Positions 27,195 through 36,676 of a DNA stretch of 64,000 bases are shown piece by piece; position 1 is the first letter of the stretch; the number at the start of each line of letters is the position of its first letter. The position numbers were made by a program, and so were the translations under genes. The stretch is from an uncultured Burkholderiaceae bacterium (lineage in GTDB: Bacteria > Pseudomonadota > Gammaproteobacteria > Burkholderiales > Burkholderiaceae). The stretch is from positions 1 through 64,000 of the forward strand of contig CALMPB010000013.1 of the NCBI GenBank assembly GCA_937871985.1, in the 5' to 3' direction. The notes under the pieces were generated by a model. The model was not told the origin of the DNA, made no database searches, and worked only from the letters and a program-made list of their open reading frames with translations.

Positions 27195-27198
<4 letters not shown>
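26467..27198 (-). CDS. Branched-chain-type ABC transporter ATP-binding protein (LivF class)
   Basis: ATPase of the importer downstream of the aromatic catabolic operon, 243 residues. Walker A is GSNGAGKTT, the signature is MSGGEQQL, Walker B is LLMVDEMSLGLAP, and the H-loop is VLLVEQDIHLAL. The ATG at 27198 overlaps the previous stop (ATGA-type junction), setting the start despite a longer in-frame opening. It is the last gene of the minus-strand block. Confidence 0.92.
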
Positions 27199-27928
<730 letters not shown>

Positions 27929-27932
<4 letters not shown>

Positions 27933-28876
27933 AGGCGGTTGGCCCTCACGTTTTCGATGAAGTAGCGCCAGCCCAGCTTGCGGAAGCGCCGCAGCACGTC
28001 GGCCAGCCCGCGTGGCATCAAGGTTACCGCCACCACGATCACCACGCCGAAGAACAGGCCGGCGATGCTGGTGACCTCGCTGGAGAGGATTTCCGAGATG
28101 GCCGACAGGATGAACGAGCCGACGATGGGCCCGAGCACGGTGCCGGGCCCGCCGAACACCGCCATGATGATCATCTTTACGTTCAGCGTGATGTCGAAGG
28201 CGCTTTCCGGGTCGAGGAAGGTGATCCAGTAGGCGTGGATGCCGCCGGCCAGGGCGCTGAAGATGCCGGCCAGGGTGAAAGCCATGATCTTGTAGCGGGT
28301 GGTGTCCACGCCCATGACCACGGCGCCTTCCTCGTTCTCGCGGATGGCGATCAGGCCGAAACCGAAGCGGCTGCGCGTCAGCCACCACACGGTCAGGGTG
28401 GCCAGCACCAGCAGGATCAGCGACAGTTCGTAGAACAGCGGATCGTCGTTCAGCGGCGGCAGCACCAGGCCGATGTTCTGGCCGGCGATCTTGATGTTGG
28501 AGACGATGGCCGCCATGATCTGCGCCAGTGCCAGCGTGGCGATGGCGAAGTAATGGCCCTTCAGGCGCAGCACCGGCAGGCCCAGGCACAGCGCGAAGAT
28601 CACCGCCAGGGCCACGCCCAGGGCCATGCCCACGGCGAACGGCAGGTGCAGCGATACCATGGCGATGCCCACGCCGTAGCTGCCCAGGCCGTAGAACACC
28701 GAGTTGCCGAAGGATGCGTAGCCGGTATAGCCGCCGATGATGTTCCAGCCCTGGGCGAGCACGGCCAGCAGCAGCGTGCTGATGCCGAACTGGATCATGA
28801 CGTCCGAGCCGTACAGCGGCAGCAGCGCCAGCGCGATGAGCACCAGCACGATCAGCAGGGGGCGCAGGGTCTTCAT
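27929..28876 (-). CDS. Branched-chain-type ABC transporter permease (LivM class)
   Basis: A 315-residue inner-membrane permease. Landmarks are LAQGWNIIGGYTGYASFGNSVF, the coupling loop FGLIAIRENEEGAVVMGVD, and FGGPGTVLGPIVG. The start at 28876 (MKTLRPLLIVLV) overlaps the preceding livH-like stop by four bases. It has about ten hydrophobic segments. Confidence 0.92.
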
Positions 28877-29736
28877 GCCGTTCTTCCAAGCAGGCCGCTG
28901 GGCCGCAGGATCAGCACCAGCACCAGCACGCCGAAGCTGGCCACGTCGGAGAACGTGGGCCCGATGTACAGGGTGGTGAGCGATTCGACCAGCCCGAGGA
29001 ACAGGCCGCCGACGATCACGCCCAGGGGGTTGTCCAGGCCGCCGATGATGGCGATGGCGAAGGACTTGGCGGTGAGCGAGCCGCCGATGTAGGGGTTGAT
29101 CTGGGAGACGGTGCCGTACAGGCCGCCGGCGGCGCCGGCCAGCGCCAGGCCCAGGCCAAAGGTGACGGCGTACAGGTGTCGCGGCTCGACGCCGTACAGG
29201 CGCGCGGCCACCAGGTTCTGGGCGGTGGCGCGGATGGCGCGGCCCAGCCGCGAGCGCAGCAGGAAATACCACATGCCCACGGTGAGCACCATGGCCACGC
29301 CGAAGGCGGCCAGGCGCACCACGGGGATGGTCAGCGGGCCCAGCGCAAAGTTATTGCCCGCATAGCTGGGGTTGATGGTGCGGAAGTCGGCCGAGAAGGC
29401 CAACTGGGCCAGATAGGTCAGCACCACCTCGAGCCCGAAGGTGATGAGCAGGGTGTTGAACATGGGCGCGCGCGCGATCAGGTTCAACAGGCCGCGCTGC
29501 AGGCCGTAGCCGAGGGCGAACAGGATGCAGGCGGTGATGGGCAGGCCGAGGAACGGGTCGATGTGCAGGTAGGTGAACAGGTGCCAGGAGATGTAGGCCC
29601 CGAGCATGATGAAGGCCCCGTGGGCCAGGTTGACGATGTTCAACACACCCCATACCAGGGCCAGGCCTAGCGCCATGATGGCGTACAACCCCCCCTGCAG
29701 GATGCCGTTGACGAGGATCTGCAGCAGTAAATCCAC
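28873..29736 (-). CDS. Branched-chain-type ABC transporter permease (LivH class)
   Basis: A 287-residue permease starting MDLLLQILVNGILQGG. Characteristic segments are GLALVWGVLNIVNLAHGAF and IIGGLDNPLGVIVGG, and the C-terminal LILRPSGLLG matches the family. It follows its binding-protein gene by 102 bases, a gap containing a hairpin. It belongs to the importer linked to the dioxygenase/IorAB operon. Confidence 0.93.
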   Translation of the reverse strand: MDLLLQILVNGILQGGLYAIMALGLALVWGVLNIVNLAHGAFIMLGAYISWHLFTYLHIDPFLGLPITACILFALGYGLQRGLLNLIARAPMFNTLLITFGLEVVLTYLAQLAFSADFRTINPSYAGNNFALGPLTIPVVRLAAFGVAMVLTVGMWYFLLRSRLGRAIRATAQNLVAARLYGVEPRHLYAVTFGLGLALAGAAGGLYGTVSQINPYIGGSLTAKSFAIAIIGGLDNPLGVIVGGLFLGLVESLTTLYIGPTFSDVASFGVLVLVLILRPSGLLGRTA

Positions 29737-29778
29737 GCGGGCTCCTATTTTATTTTATGGACATCGAACAATAAGCTT

Positions 29779-29809
29779 GCCGGGTCGAGTTCAGTGCGCT
29801 CGACCCGGC
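29779..29809 (-). other. Stem-loop between binding-protein and permease genes
   Basis: GCCGGGTCGAG (29779-29789) and CTCGACCCGGC (29799-29809) are perfect 11-base arms around a nine-base loop. On the minus strand the sequence after the stem is not a clean T-run, so partial attenuation or 3' end protection of the binding-protein message is likely. Confidence 0.65.
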
Positions 29810-29838
29810 CCGGGAGCTGCAAAGTATGGCGATACGGC

Positions 29839-31065
29839 TCAGCGCCCCGACCAGGCGGGCATCGGGTACTTGGGCTGGGCCAGGAAGCTCTTGCCGTTGA
29901 ATACCGCCTTGAGTTCGCCCCCCTGCACTTGCACTACGGTCTGATCCAGGCTGATCTGGCCCGTCTTGCCGAAGGCGATCTTGCCGTACAGGCTTTCGAA
30001 ATCGCTGGCGGCGATGGCGTCGCGCACCTTCTTGGGGTCGAGCGAGTTGGCCTTCTCGATGGCCTTGACCAGGGTTTCCACATCGGCCACGCCCGAGGCG
30101 GCATGGTAGTCGGGTTCGTAGCCATACTTGGCCTCGTAGGCGCTGGCGAATTGCGCCGCGTTGCCGAACCACTCGTCCTTGAGCGTGTCGCTGGGCAGCC
30201 AGGCGGTCATGCCGAAGGCATAGTCGGCATCCTTGCCCAGGGCCTTGCGGAAGTCTTCGCTGGGCACGCCCACCGTAAACGAGTACAGCTTAGGGGCCAC
30301 GCCCAGGCTCTTGGACTCGCGCACGAAATTCAGGACTTCCGTTTCGTGGCCAGCTACCAGCACCGCATCGACCTTCTTGGATTTGATCTGCGACAGCAGC
30401 GAATTGAAGTCGCTGGTATTGGTGCTGTAGCGCTCGTCCATGACGGTGTCCACACCGGCCTTCTTGAGCGCCGGGCGCGCGCCCTGGGCCACCGACACGT
30501 CGAAAGCGTCGTCGGCATACAGCAGCGCCACCGACTTGGGCTCGGGCTTGAGCTGCTTGAGCATGGCGATGGTGCTGCCGAAGTAGTCGCTGGCGGGGGC
30601 CAGTGTACCGAATATGTATTTGAAGTTGCGCGCGAAGATCTGGTCGGAGGCGCCGCCGCCCTGGACCATGGGTACTTGATATTTTTCCGAGACCGCCGAG
30701 TCGGCCAGGGCGAAGTTGCTGGCGAAGGGCCCGAGCAGCAGGTTGACCTTGTCCTTGGACACCAGCTGGGTGTATTGGCGCACGCTGAGGTTGACGTCGG
30801 ACTGGTTGTCGTAGAGCTTCAGGGCCAGTTTGTAGGTCTTGCCATTGACCTTGACCCCGCCTTTTTCGTTGATCTTGTCGACGGCGATCTGGTAGGCGTC
30901 TTTGTAGTAGCGGCCGGTGTTGGCCACGGGGCCGGTCAGTTGCACCGAGGCGCCAAGGACGATTTCATTGTCCGCCGCATTGGCTGCAGACATGCCCAGC
31001 GACAGGCTGATGGCCGTCAGGGCATAGGGAAGGGCACGCATAGAGCGCATGGATACGGGAAACAT
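29839..31065 (-). CDS. Branched-chain-type ABC transporter periplasmic binding protein
   Basis: A 408-residue Peripla_BP_6 protein. The start ATG at 31065 has AAAGGAGG about nine bases upstream; the signal peptide runs [16 protein letters not shown] to SAANAA. The mature protein starts [15 protein letters not shown], followed by [21 protein letters not shown] and the ligand region [13 protein letters not shown]. It heads the livHMGF set. With the binding protein at 31333 it gives the catabolic block two receptors, possibly for different aromatic acids. Confidence 0.93.
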   Translation of the reverse strand: MFPVSMRSMRALPYALTAISLSLGMSAANAADNEIVLGASVQLTGPVANTGRYYKDAYQIAVDKINEKGGVKVNGKTYKLALKLYDNQSDVNLSVRQYTQLVSKDKVNLLLGPFASNFALADSAVSEKYQVPMVQGGGASDQIFARNFKYIFGTLAPASDYFGSTIAMLKQLKPEPKSVALLYADDAFDVSVAQGARPALKKAGVDTVMDERYSTNTSDFNSLLSQIKSKKVDAVLVAGHETEVLNFVRESKSLGVAPKLYSFTVGVPSEDFRKALGKDADYAFGMTAWLPSDTLKDEWFGNAAQFASAYEAKYGYEPDYHAASGVADVETLVKAIEKANSLDPKKVRDAIAASDFESLYGKIAFGKTGQISLDQTVVQVQGGELKAVFNGKSFLAQPKYPMPAWSGR

Positions 31066-31276
31066 TATGAGTAACCTCCTTTGAGACGTCCCCCATTTTC
31101 CTGAATCCGCTTGACGGGAAACTGAATTTCCTTACAGCTTGTCAGCTTTGTGCGCTTGCCAAGGAGGGTTGGCGTCGCGTCAGGCGGCGACATGCCCGAT
31201 CGTTATGTTCTAATTATTTGATTCAAAAGGATGTTTTACGGGAAGCGGAAGCCGGTTAGGATTTTCCCCATAAACA

Positions 31277-31303
31277 AAGGGCCCGGTCGCTGACCGGGCC
31301 CTT
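31277..31303 (-). terminator. Rho-independent terminator behind the second binding-protein gene
   Basis: AAGGGCCCGGTC and GACCGGGCCCTT form perfect 12-base arms (31277-31288 and 31292-31303) around a three-base loop. On the minus strand the stem is followed by TGTTTAT. It lies 30 bases past the stop of the gene at 31333-32481, so it should end transcription of the catabolic operon before the separate importer unit. Confidence 0.8.
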
Positions 31304-31332
31304 GAACCGCTAATCCGGCGAAAAACCGCCGC

Positions 31333-32481
31333 TTACTTCAGCAGCCGCCACTGACCATCCTTGACCGTGATCAGCTCCCGGCCCCGCTGGTCGAAGCCGC
31401 TGTGGTCTTCCGGCGTCATGTTGTAGACGCCTTGCGTCGCCACCAGCTCCTTGGTTTGTTCCAATGCGTCGCGCAACGCGCTGCGGAACTCCTTGGTGCC
31501 GGGCTTGGCCACCTTCTCGGCCTTGGGAATCGCCTCTTGAAGCAGCAGGCCCGCGTCGTAGACATTCGCCCCGAACGTCGCCGGCTTCTCGCCGTACATT
31601 TTCTCGTAGCGCGCGATGTAGTCCTCGGCCACCTTCTTCGACGCATTGCTGTTGGAGATTTCCGGCAGAACCAGCATCAGGCTGGCCGCCAGCACCGTGC
31701 CTTCCACGTCCTTGCCGCCCAGCTTCAGGAAGGCCGGCAGCGCCGCCCCGTGCGTTTGATAGAACGTGCCCTTGTAGCCCTGCTTGTACAGCGTAACCTC
31801 GGGCAGGACCGCGGCCGCGCCGGTGCCGGCGATCAGCACCGCGTCGGGCTTGGCCGCGAAAATCTTCAGAGCCTGGCCGGTGACCGAGCTGTCGGAGCGC
31901 TGATAGCGCTCGGTGGCGACGATCTTGATGTTGTGCGCGGCCGCCATCTTGCTGATGACGTTCAGCCAGTCTTCGCCGAAGGCGTCGTTCAGGCCGATGA
32001 AGCCCAGGGTCTTGACCCCGGTTTTGACCATGTGCTTGATGAGCGCGTCGGCGATGATGTCGGTGTTCTGGGTGGTCTTGAACACCCATTTCTTTTCCGG
32101 CGACATGGGCAGCACGACCGAGGCCGTGCCCACGGGCGCCAGCATGGGCGTGCCCGAATCGGCCGCGAACTGGATGACGCTCATGGCGTTGGGCGAGCCC
32201 GACGGCCCGATCAGCGCGTCGACGTGGTCTTCGGTGATCAGCTTCTTGAAGTCGGTCACCGATTTGGTGGGATCGCTGCCGTCATCCAGCGAAATGTACT
32301 TGACGGTGATGTCGCCGACTTTCGTGGGCAGCAGCGGAACCGTGTTGCGCTGCGACTTGCCCACCAGCGCGGTCGGGCCGGTGGCCGAGGTGACCACGCC
32401 GACTGTTACCTGAGCCAGCGCCGGCGCGGCGCTGAACGCCGACAGAACGGTGAGGGCGATTGCGATTTGTCTGATCTTCAT
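31333..32481 (-). CDS. Branched-chain-type ABC transporter periplasmic binding protein (catabolic operon)
   Basis: A 382-residue Peripla_BP_6 protein with signal peptide MKIRQIAIALTVLSAF to PALAQ and mature start VTVGVVTSATGP. The ATG at 32481 is chosen over a 36-residue in-frame extension because it begins a proper signal peptide. Later landmarks are LGFIGLNDAFGEDW and VYNMTPEDHSGFD. It lies 183 bases after the SDR gene and before a terminator. No permease genes follow directly, so it may share the importer encoded just downstream. Confidence 0.92.
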   Translation of the reverse strand: MKIRQIAIALTVLSAFSAAPALAQVTVGVVTSATGPTALVGKSQRNTVPLLPTKVGDITVKYISLDDGSDPTKSVTDFKKLITEDHVDALIGPSGSPNAMSVIQFAADSGTPMLAPVGTASVVLPMSPEKKWVFKTTQNTDIIADALIKHMVKTGVKTLGFIGLNDAFGEDWLNVISKMAAAHNIKIVATERYQRSDSSVTGQALKIFAAKPDAVLIAGTGAAAVLPEVTLYKQGYKGTFYQTHGAALPAFLKLGGKDVEGTVLAASLMLVLPEISNSNASKKVAEDYIARYEKMYGEKPATFGANVYDAGLLLQEAIPKAEKVAKPGTKEFRSALRDALEQTKELVATQGVYNMTPEDHSGFDQRGRELITVKDGQWRLLK

Positions 32482-32664
32482 AATAGTTTTTCTCGTTCGG
32501 TTAGGGATGGGAAAAGGCAGCCTGTTATTGTTGAACGCCTTGTCTGCAAAGGCCGGCGTCCGGATGGCCTGGGATAACAATAAAACCACTCATCGGCATT
32601 GTCCAACATTTATGGAGGCAAAGCTTCTTTTTGCGACGAGCTGCAGGAAGTCTTCAGGGAAATC

Positions 32665-33393
32665 CTAGATAACGATGGAGCCGATGCTGGCGCCGCCGCA
32701 TACATAGAGGTTCTGGCCGGTGACGAAGCTGTTGGCCGGGTCGGCGAAGAACATGACGGCGCGCGCGACGTCGTCGGAGCGGCCCAGGCGCTGTACGGGA
32801 ATGCCCTTGGCAATGTTCGTCTCGCGTTCGCTGCCGGCTTCCACCACGTCGTAGAACATGTCGGTTTGGATGGGGCCGGGCGAAACGACATTGACGGTGA
32901 TGCCTTTGGGGGCCAGTTCCAGCGCCCAGGTGCGGGCCATGCCTATCATGCCCGACTTGGTGGCGGCGTAGGCGGTGCGGGTTTGCAGCCCCAGCGCGCC
33001 GCGCGAAGACATCAGCACGATGCGCCCGAAGCTCGCCGCCTTCATGGCGGGCAGGCAGGCCTGGGCCAGTGTCATGGCCGAACCCAGGTGGATCTGGGTC
33101 AGGCCCTGGAGTTCGTCCAGCGTGACTTCTTCGAGCAAGTGGGGCCAGATGACGCCGGCGTTATGGATGAGGTGGGAAACCTTGAATTCCCCGGTTACCT
33201 GGGCGGCGGCGGCCTGCGTGGCCTGCGCGTCCAGCAGGTCGACCTTCACCGAGTGCAGCCGGGCATGGGTGAAGTCCGGATCGCGGCGCGCCATGGAAAT
33301 GACGGTGTAGCCGGCATCCAGAAGCTGGCGGCTGATTTCGGCGCCGATGCCGGCGCTGCCGCCGGTGACGATGGCTGTATGGGTAGTGGACAC
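32665..33393 (-). CDS. Short-chain dehydrogenase/reductase
   Basis: A 242-residue classical SDR. The cofactor motif is TGGSAGIG (residues 11-18), NAG is present in HNAGVIWP, Ser is in LMSSRG, and the catalytic pair is in the YAATK motif. The C-terminal PGPIQTDMFYD segment and the family ending GQNLYVCGG are normal. It would oxidise or reduce a hydroxy/oxo group on an intermediate of the aromatic pathway encoded upstream. It follows the cyclase gene by 24 bases. Confidence 0.9.
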   Translation of the reverse strand: MSTTHTAIVTGGSAGIGAEISRQLLDAGYTVISMARRDPDFTHARLHSVKVDLLDAQATQAAAAQVTGEFKVSHLIHNAGVIWPHLLEEVTLDELQGLTQIHLGSAMTLAQACLPAMKAASFGRIVLMSSRGALGLQTRTAYAATKSGMIGMARTWALELAPKGITVNVVSPGPIQTDMFYDVVEAGSERETNIAKGIPVQRLGRSDDVARAVMFFADPANSFVTGQNLYVCGGASIGSIVI

Positions 33394-33417
33394 AATGAAC
33401 TCCTGGGACGAATAGGC

Positions 33418-34206
33418 TTACGAAGCGTTGGGCACCAGCGCCAGCACGCGCAAAGGGCTGCCCGAGCCGCTGCGTATCTTCAGGGGCGCCGAGAAAATGA
33501 CGGCGCCCTTGGGTGGCAATTGATGCAGGTTGGTCATGCATTGCAGCCCGTAGCGGTTGTTGCCGTGCATGAAGTAATGGCAGGGGTAGGGGGGATCCAG
33601 GTGCTGGGCTTGCCCCGCGTCGGTGCCGACCGATTCGGTGCCGAAGCCGTGCACGTCGCGTTCCTTGATGAGCCAGGGCACCACTTGCGCATCGGGGCCG
33701 GGCGAATGGGCGCCGTCGTCTTCCATGTTCAGGTAATCGTTGGGCTTTTGGCGCTGCGACCAGTCGGTGCGCATGAACACCCACGAGCGGGCGGGAATCG
33801 TGCCGTGCCTGGCTTCCCACTGCTTGACGAAATCGATGGTCAGCAGGAAGTCGGGGTTCTCGCGCGACTCGGCCGAGCAGTCGATGACGCAGGCATCGGC
33901 GATGAAGGACTCCAGGGGAATGGAATCGACGGTGTTGTCGGGCAGATCCTTGCCGGAAACCCAATGCACCGGCGCGTCGAAGTGCGTGCCGGTATGCTCG
34001 GACATGGAAAAATTGTTCCAGTACCAGGCGGGGCCGCGTTCGTCGTAGTGCGAGATTTCCTCGATGCGGAAAGGCCAGGCCTGGCCGAATTCCGGCGGCA
34101 TGACGATGGTCGGGAATTCGGGCGTCAGGGTTTCGGTGAGGTCGACGATCCGGATCTTGCCGCTTAGCAGCTCCGCCATGAACTGGCTCAATACGGTAGT
34201 GCTCAT
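33418..34206 (-). CDS. Cyclase-family amidohydrolase (isatin hydrolase / kynurenine formamidase-like)
   Basis: A 262-residue metal-dependent hydrolase of Pfam cyclase type (PF04199). The motif HTGTHFDAPVH gives His71, His75, Asp77 and His81, the arrangement that binds Mn or Zn in isatin hydrolase and KynB. Enzymes of this family open the lactam of isatin or remove N-formyl groups from kynurenine. The start at 34206 (MSTTVLSQFM) fits the family length. In this operon a lactam-opening step on an oxindole intermediate is my preferred reading. It lies 50 bases after the DUF35-SDR gene. Confidence 0.85.
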   Translation of the reverse strand: MSTTVLSQFMAELLSGKIRIVDLTETLTPEFPTIVMPPEFGQAWPFRIEEISHYDERGPAWYWNNFSMSEHTGTHFDAPVHWVSGKDLPDNTVDSIPLESFIADACVIDCSAESRENPDFLLTIDFVKQWEARHGTIPARSWVFMRTDWSQRQKPNDYLNMEDDGAHSPGPDAQVVPWLIKERDVHGFGTESVGTDAGQAQHLDPPYPCHYFMHGNNRYGLQCMTNLHQLPPKGAVIFSAPLKIRSGSGSPLRVLALVPNAS

Positions 34207-34256
34207 TGTTGCTCCAAAAGCCGGCCCGGGATCGGGCCGGAGGCGGGCCGGGCGGC

Positions 34257-35504
34257 TCAGCTTTGCGTGCCGAGTTCGCGCTCCAGTCCCTTGGGGTTGT
34301 CGTGCATGCGGGCCAGGAATTCCTGCGCGACGTCGCCGACGTAGGCTTCCTCGACCCCGTCCCGCAGCGCGCGCACAATGGCGCTGGCGATGGCCGAAGG
34401 GCTGACGCGCGGGGGAGGCGTAAGCTGCTCCCATTCGTAGTCGATGGGGCCCGAAAACACATTGACGACGCGAATGCCCGCCGGACGCAGCTCGTTGCGC
34501 AGGCATTGGCTGGCGGAAAGCGCGGCGGCCTGCGAGGCCGACCACATGCCGCGCGACGGCAGGTTCAGGTGGGCGTAGATGGACAGCGTGTTCACCCAGG
34601 CCACGGCGTTGGCCGCGCCGTCCGCGCCGCGCCCGGCCATGGCCGGACCGAAGTGCTGGGCCAGGCGCATCAGGCCCAGGCAATTCACGTTGAACGCATC
34701 CTGCGCCTTGAGCAGGTCGCGATTGTGCAAAATGCCGCCTTCGCGCGCGTAATCGGCGGTGTTGACCAGGATTTCCACTTTGCCGCCGATGGAACGCGAA
34801 AGGCGTTCGACCGAGTCGGTATCGGTAATGTCCAGGGCCTGCGGCAGCACGCGCGGGTCTTCGCACAAAGCATCGAAGGCGCGGTTTTTCTTCCAGGTGT
34901 GCGGGTCGCCCGCGAACACCGTGGTGGCGCCGGCATCGAGCAGGGCCTTGATGACGGCCAGCCCCACCGCCGACTTGCCGTCGGTGACGAGGGCGCGCCG
35001 GAATTTGGGATCGCACGAGGTTTCGCGCAGGACTTTGTCGTCTTCCATATTGGGAGTCGCCTTTTCGGGTAACGCAATCATGACGGCCTGGCCGCTGCGA
35101 TCCAGTTTAAGGGCCAGCTTGACGGGCTTGCCGTCTTCGCAGTCGCCGTGGACGTGGGCGATGGCGCGCGGGCCCGATTCAAGCTGTACCGTGCCGATGC
35201 GCCAGGGCAGCCTTTCCCTGAAGAACAGGTCGTTGCTGTGGCGCAGGGTGGTCGAGGCCAGCAGCGTGCCGCGCGGGGCGACGGGCTGCCAAAGCAACTG
35301 GTCGGAAAGGCAGCGGTGGCAGACTTCGCGCGGCGGGTATTGAACCGCCTGGCATTCCTGGCACACTTGCAGGTCGAACTTGCCCGCTGCGGCCGAGGCG
35401 GTTAGGCCCAGGGCGCGGCGGCTGCGCGAAGCCGGCGGCAGCGTGGGCTGGCGCGTGCGGGCGACGGGGTTCTTGCGGGGCGGTTTGGATAGAGGCTGGG
35501 TCAT
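34257..35504 (-). CDS. DUF35 zinc-ribbon/OB domain fused to a degenerate SDR domain
   Basis: A 415-residue fusion. Residues about 40-150 are an acyl-CoA-associated DUF35 module: a zinc ribbon (Cys48, Cys51, Cys62, Cys65) and an OB fold (LLASTTLRHS, FRERLPWRIGTVQL). Residues about 165-415 are SDR-like (ALVTDGKSAVGLAVIKALLD; ILVNTADYA; INV-type strand RVVNVFSGPI). The SDR active site is not catalytic as usually defined: the YxxxK position reads WSASQAA (Trp321, Gln325). DUF35 proteins normally partner thiolase-like enzymes, and the gene overlaps such a gene by four bases. The SDR half may be structural or regulatory. Confidence 0.85.
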   Translation of the reverse strand: MTQPLSKPPRKNPVARTRQPTLPPASRSRRALGLTASAAAGKFDLQVCQECQAVQYPPREVCHRCLSDQLLWQPVAPRGTLLASTTLRHSNDLFFRERLPWRIGTVQLESGPRAIAHVHGDCEDGKPVKLALKLDRSGQAVMIALPEKATPNMEDDKVLRETSCDPKFRRALVTDGKSAVGLAVIKALLDAGATTVFAGDPHTWKKNRAFDALCEDPRVLPQALDITDTDSVERLSRSIGGKVEILVNTADYAREGGILHNRDLLKAQDAFNVNCLGLMRLAQHFGPAMAGRGADGAANAVAWVNTLSIYAHLNLPSRGMWSASQAAALSASQCLRNELRPAGIRVVNVFSGPIDYEWEQLTPPPRVSPSAIASAIVRALRDGVEEAYVGDVAQEFLARMHDNPKGLERELGTQS

Positions 35505-36676
35505 GCCGCACCTCGCGCCAGAAGCGCCGCGGCGGTGCATATGCCGCGGTCGTAGTTGATGAGGCCGAAGCCGCTGACCAGGCCGATGGCGGCATCCTTG
35601 ACCTGGGTGCCGCCGGCTGTGCCGGTAAGCTGGCGCAAGGCCTCGACCATGCCCAGGTAGCCGCCGGCGGCGCCCGCCTGGCCGCCCGAGAGCTGGCCGC
35701 CATTGGTGTTGAAAGGCATCGTGCCGTCCACGGTGAATGTGTTGTCGCGCACGAACTGCGGCGCTCCGCCTTTTTCGCACAGGCCCAGGTCTTCCATTTG
35801 CAGGAAGTTGATGACGGGGTAGTCGTCGTAGGCCTGCATGAAGTCGATGTCGCTGGGGCCGATTCGGGCCTGTTCGTAGAGATCGTCTTTGTCCATGGAC
35901 CAGCCGCCGCGGTACTGGATGGGGTCGTCGGCCCAGGCGTTGTGGCGTTCTATGGTCGACAGGATGCGCACGAAGGGCAGGCCGAGCTCCACGGCTTTTT
36001 CTTCGCGCATCACGAGAAAGGCGTCGGCGCCCGCGCAGGGCATGACGCAATCGAACAAGTGGATGGGGTCGGTGATGAGCTTGGCGTCCATGTACTGCTG
36101 CAGGGTCAGCGGCTTTTTCATCAAGGCATTGGGGTGGCGCAGGGCGTTGTCGCGCTGGGCCACGCACAATTTTCCGAAGTCTTCGCGCGTGGCGCCTGTC
36201 ATGCGCATGTAGTTGTGTGTGAGCAGAGCGAAGCTGGCGTTGGGGCCGCCCGCGCCGTAGGGGTACACGGCGTCCTGCGCGAAGCGCGAAAACTGGCTGA
36301 TGGTCTGGCGGAACGAGTCGACGTGATTGGTGTCGCCCGACAGGCAGGCCACGACGTCGGCGTCGCCGGCCTGCACGGCCCGGGTGGCCCGGCGCAGCGC
36401 CACGACGCCGCTGGCGCCGCCCATGGGAATATGGTCGAGCCAGCGCGGCGCCATGTCCAGGTGCTGGGTGAGCCCCACGGCGGTGTCAGGCACCAGCGTA
36501 AAGCTGGAAACGCACATGCCGTCGATGTCGTGCTTCTGCAGGCCGGATCCGTCGATCAGGGCGCGCAGCGCCTTGCCCAGCCACCAGTGCGCGCTGTGGA
36601 TGGAGTAGCGCACGTAGGGAACGGTAACCGGCACGGTGGCCACGACGCCTTCATAGCTGGCCCGGCGCCGCGTCAT
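35501..36676 (-). CDS. Thiolase-superfamily protein lacking the nucleophilic cysteine (SCP-x/Ltp2-like)
   Basis: A 391-residue thiolase homologue. Where condensing thiolases have CASG, it has GGASG with Gly87 at the Cys position. It retains AYDDYPVINFLQMEDLG and NTNGGQLSGGQAG, typical of the lipid-transfer/Ltp2 branch. The characterised member Ltp2, with a DUF35 partner, is a CoA-ester retro-aldolase with a repurposed active site. The DUF35-SDR gene overlaps this one by four bases, and the acyl-CoA ligase gene overlaps at the other end. I infer C-C cleavage of a beta-hydroxyacyl-CoA rather than classical thiolysis. Confidence 0.85.
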   Translation of the reverse strand: MTRRRASYEGVVATVPVTVPYVRYSIHSAHWWLGKALRALIDGSGLQKHDIDGMCVSSFTLVPDTAVGLTQHLDMAPRWLDHIPMGGASGVVALRRATRAVQAGDADVVACLSGDTNHVDSFRQTISQFSRFAQDAVYPYGAGGPNASFALLTHNYMRMTGATREDFGKLCVAQRDNALRHPNALMKKPLTLQQYMDAKLITDPIHLFDCVMPCAGADAFLVMREEKAVELGLPFVRILSTIERHNAWADDPIQYRGGWSMDKDDLYEQARIGPSDIDFMQAYDDYPVINFLQMEDLGLCEKGGAPQFVRDNTFTVDGTMPFNTNGGQLSGGQAGAAGGYLGMVEALRQLTGTAGGTQVKDAAIGLVSGFGLINYDRGICTAAALLARGAA

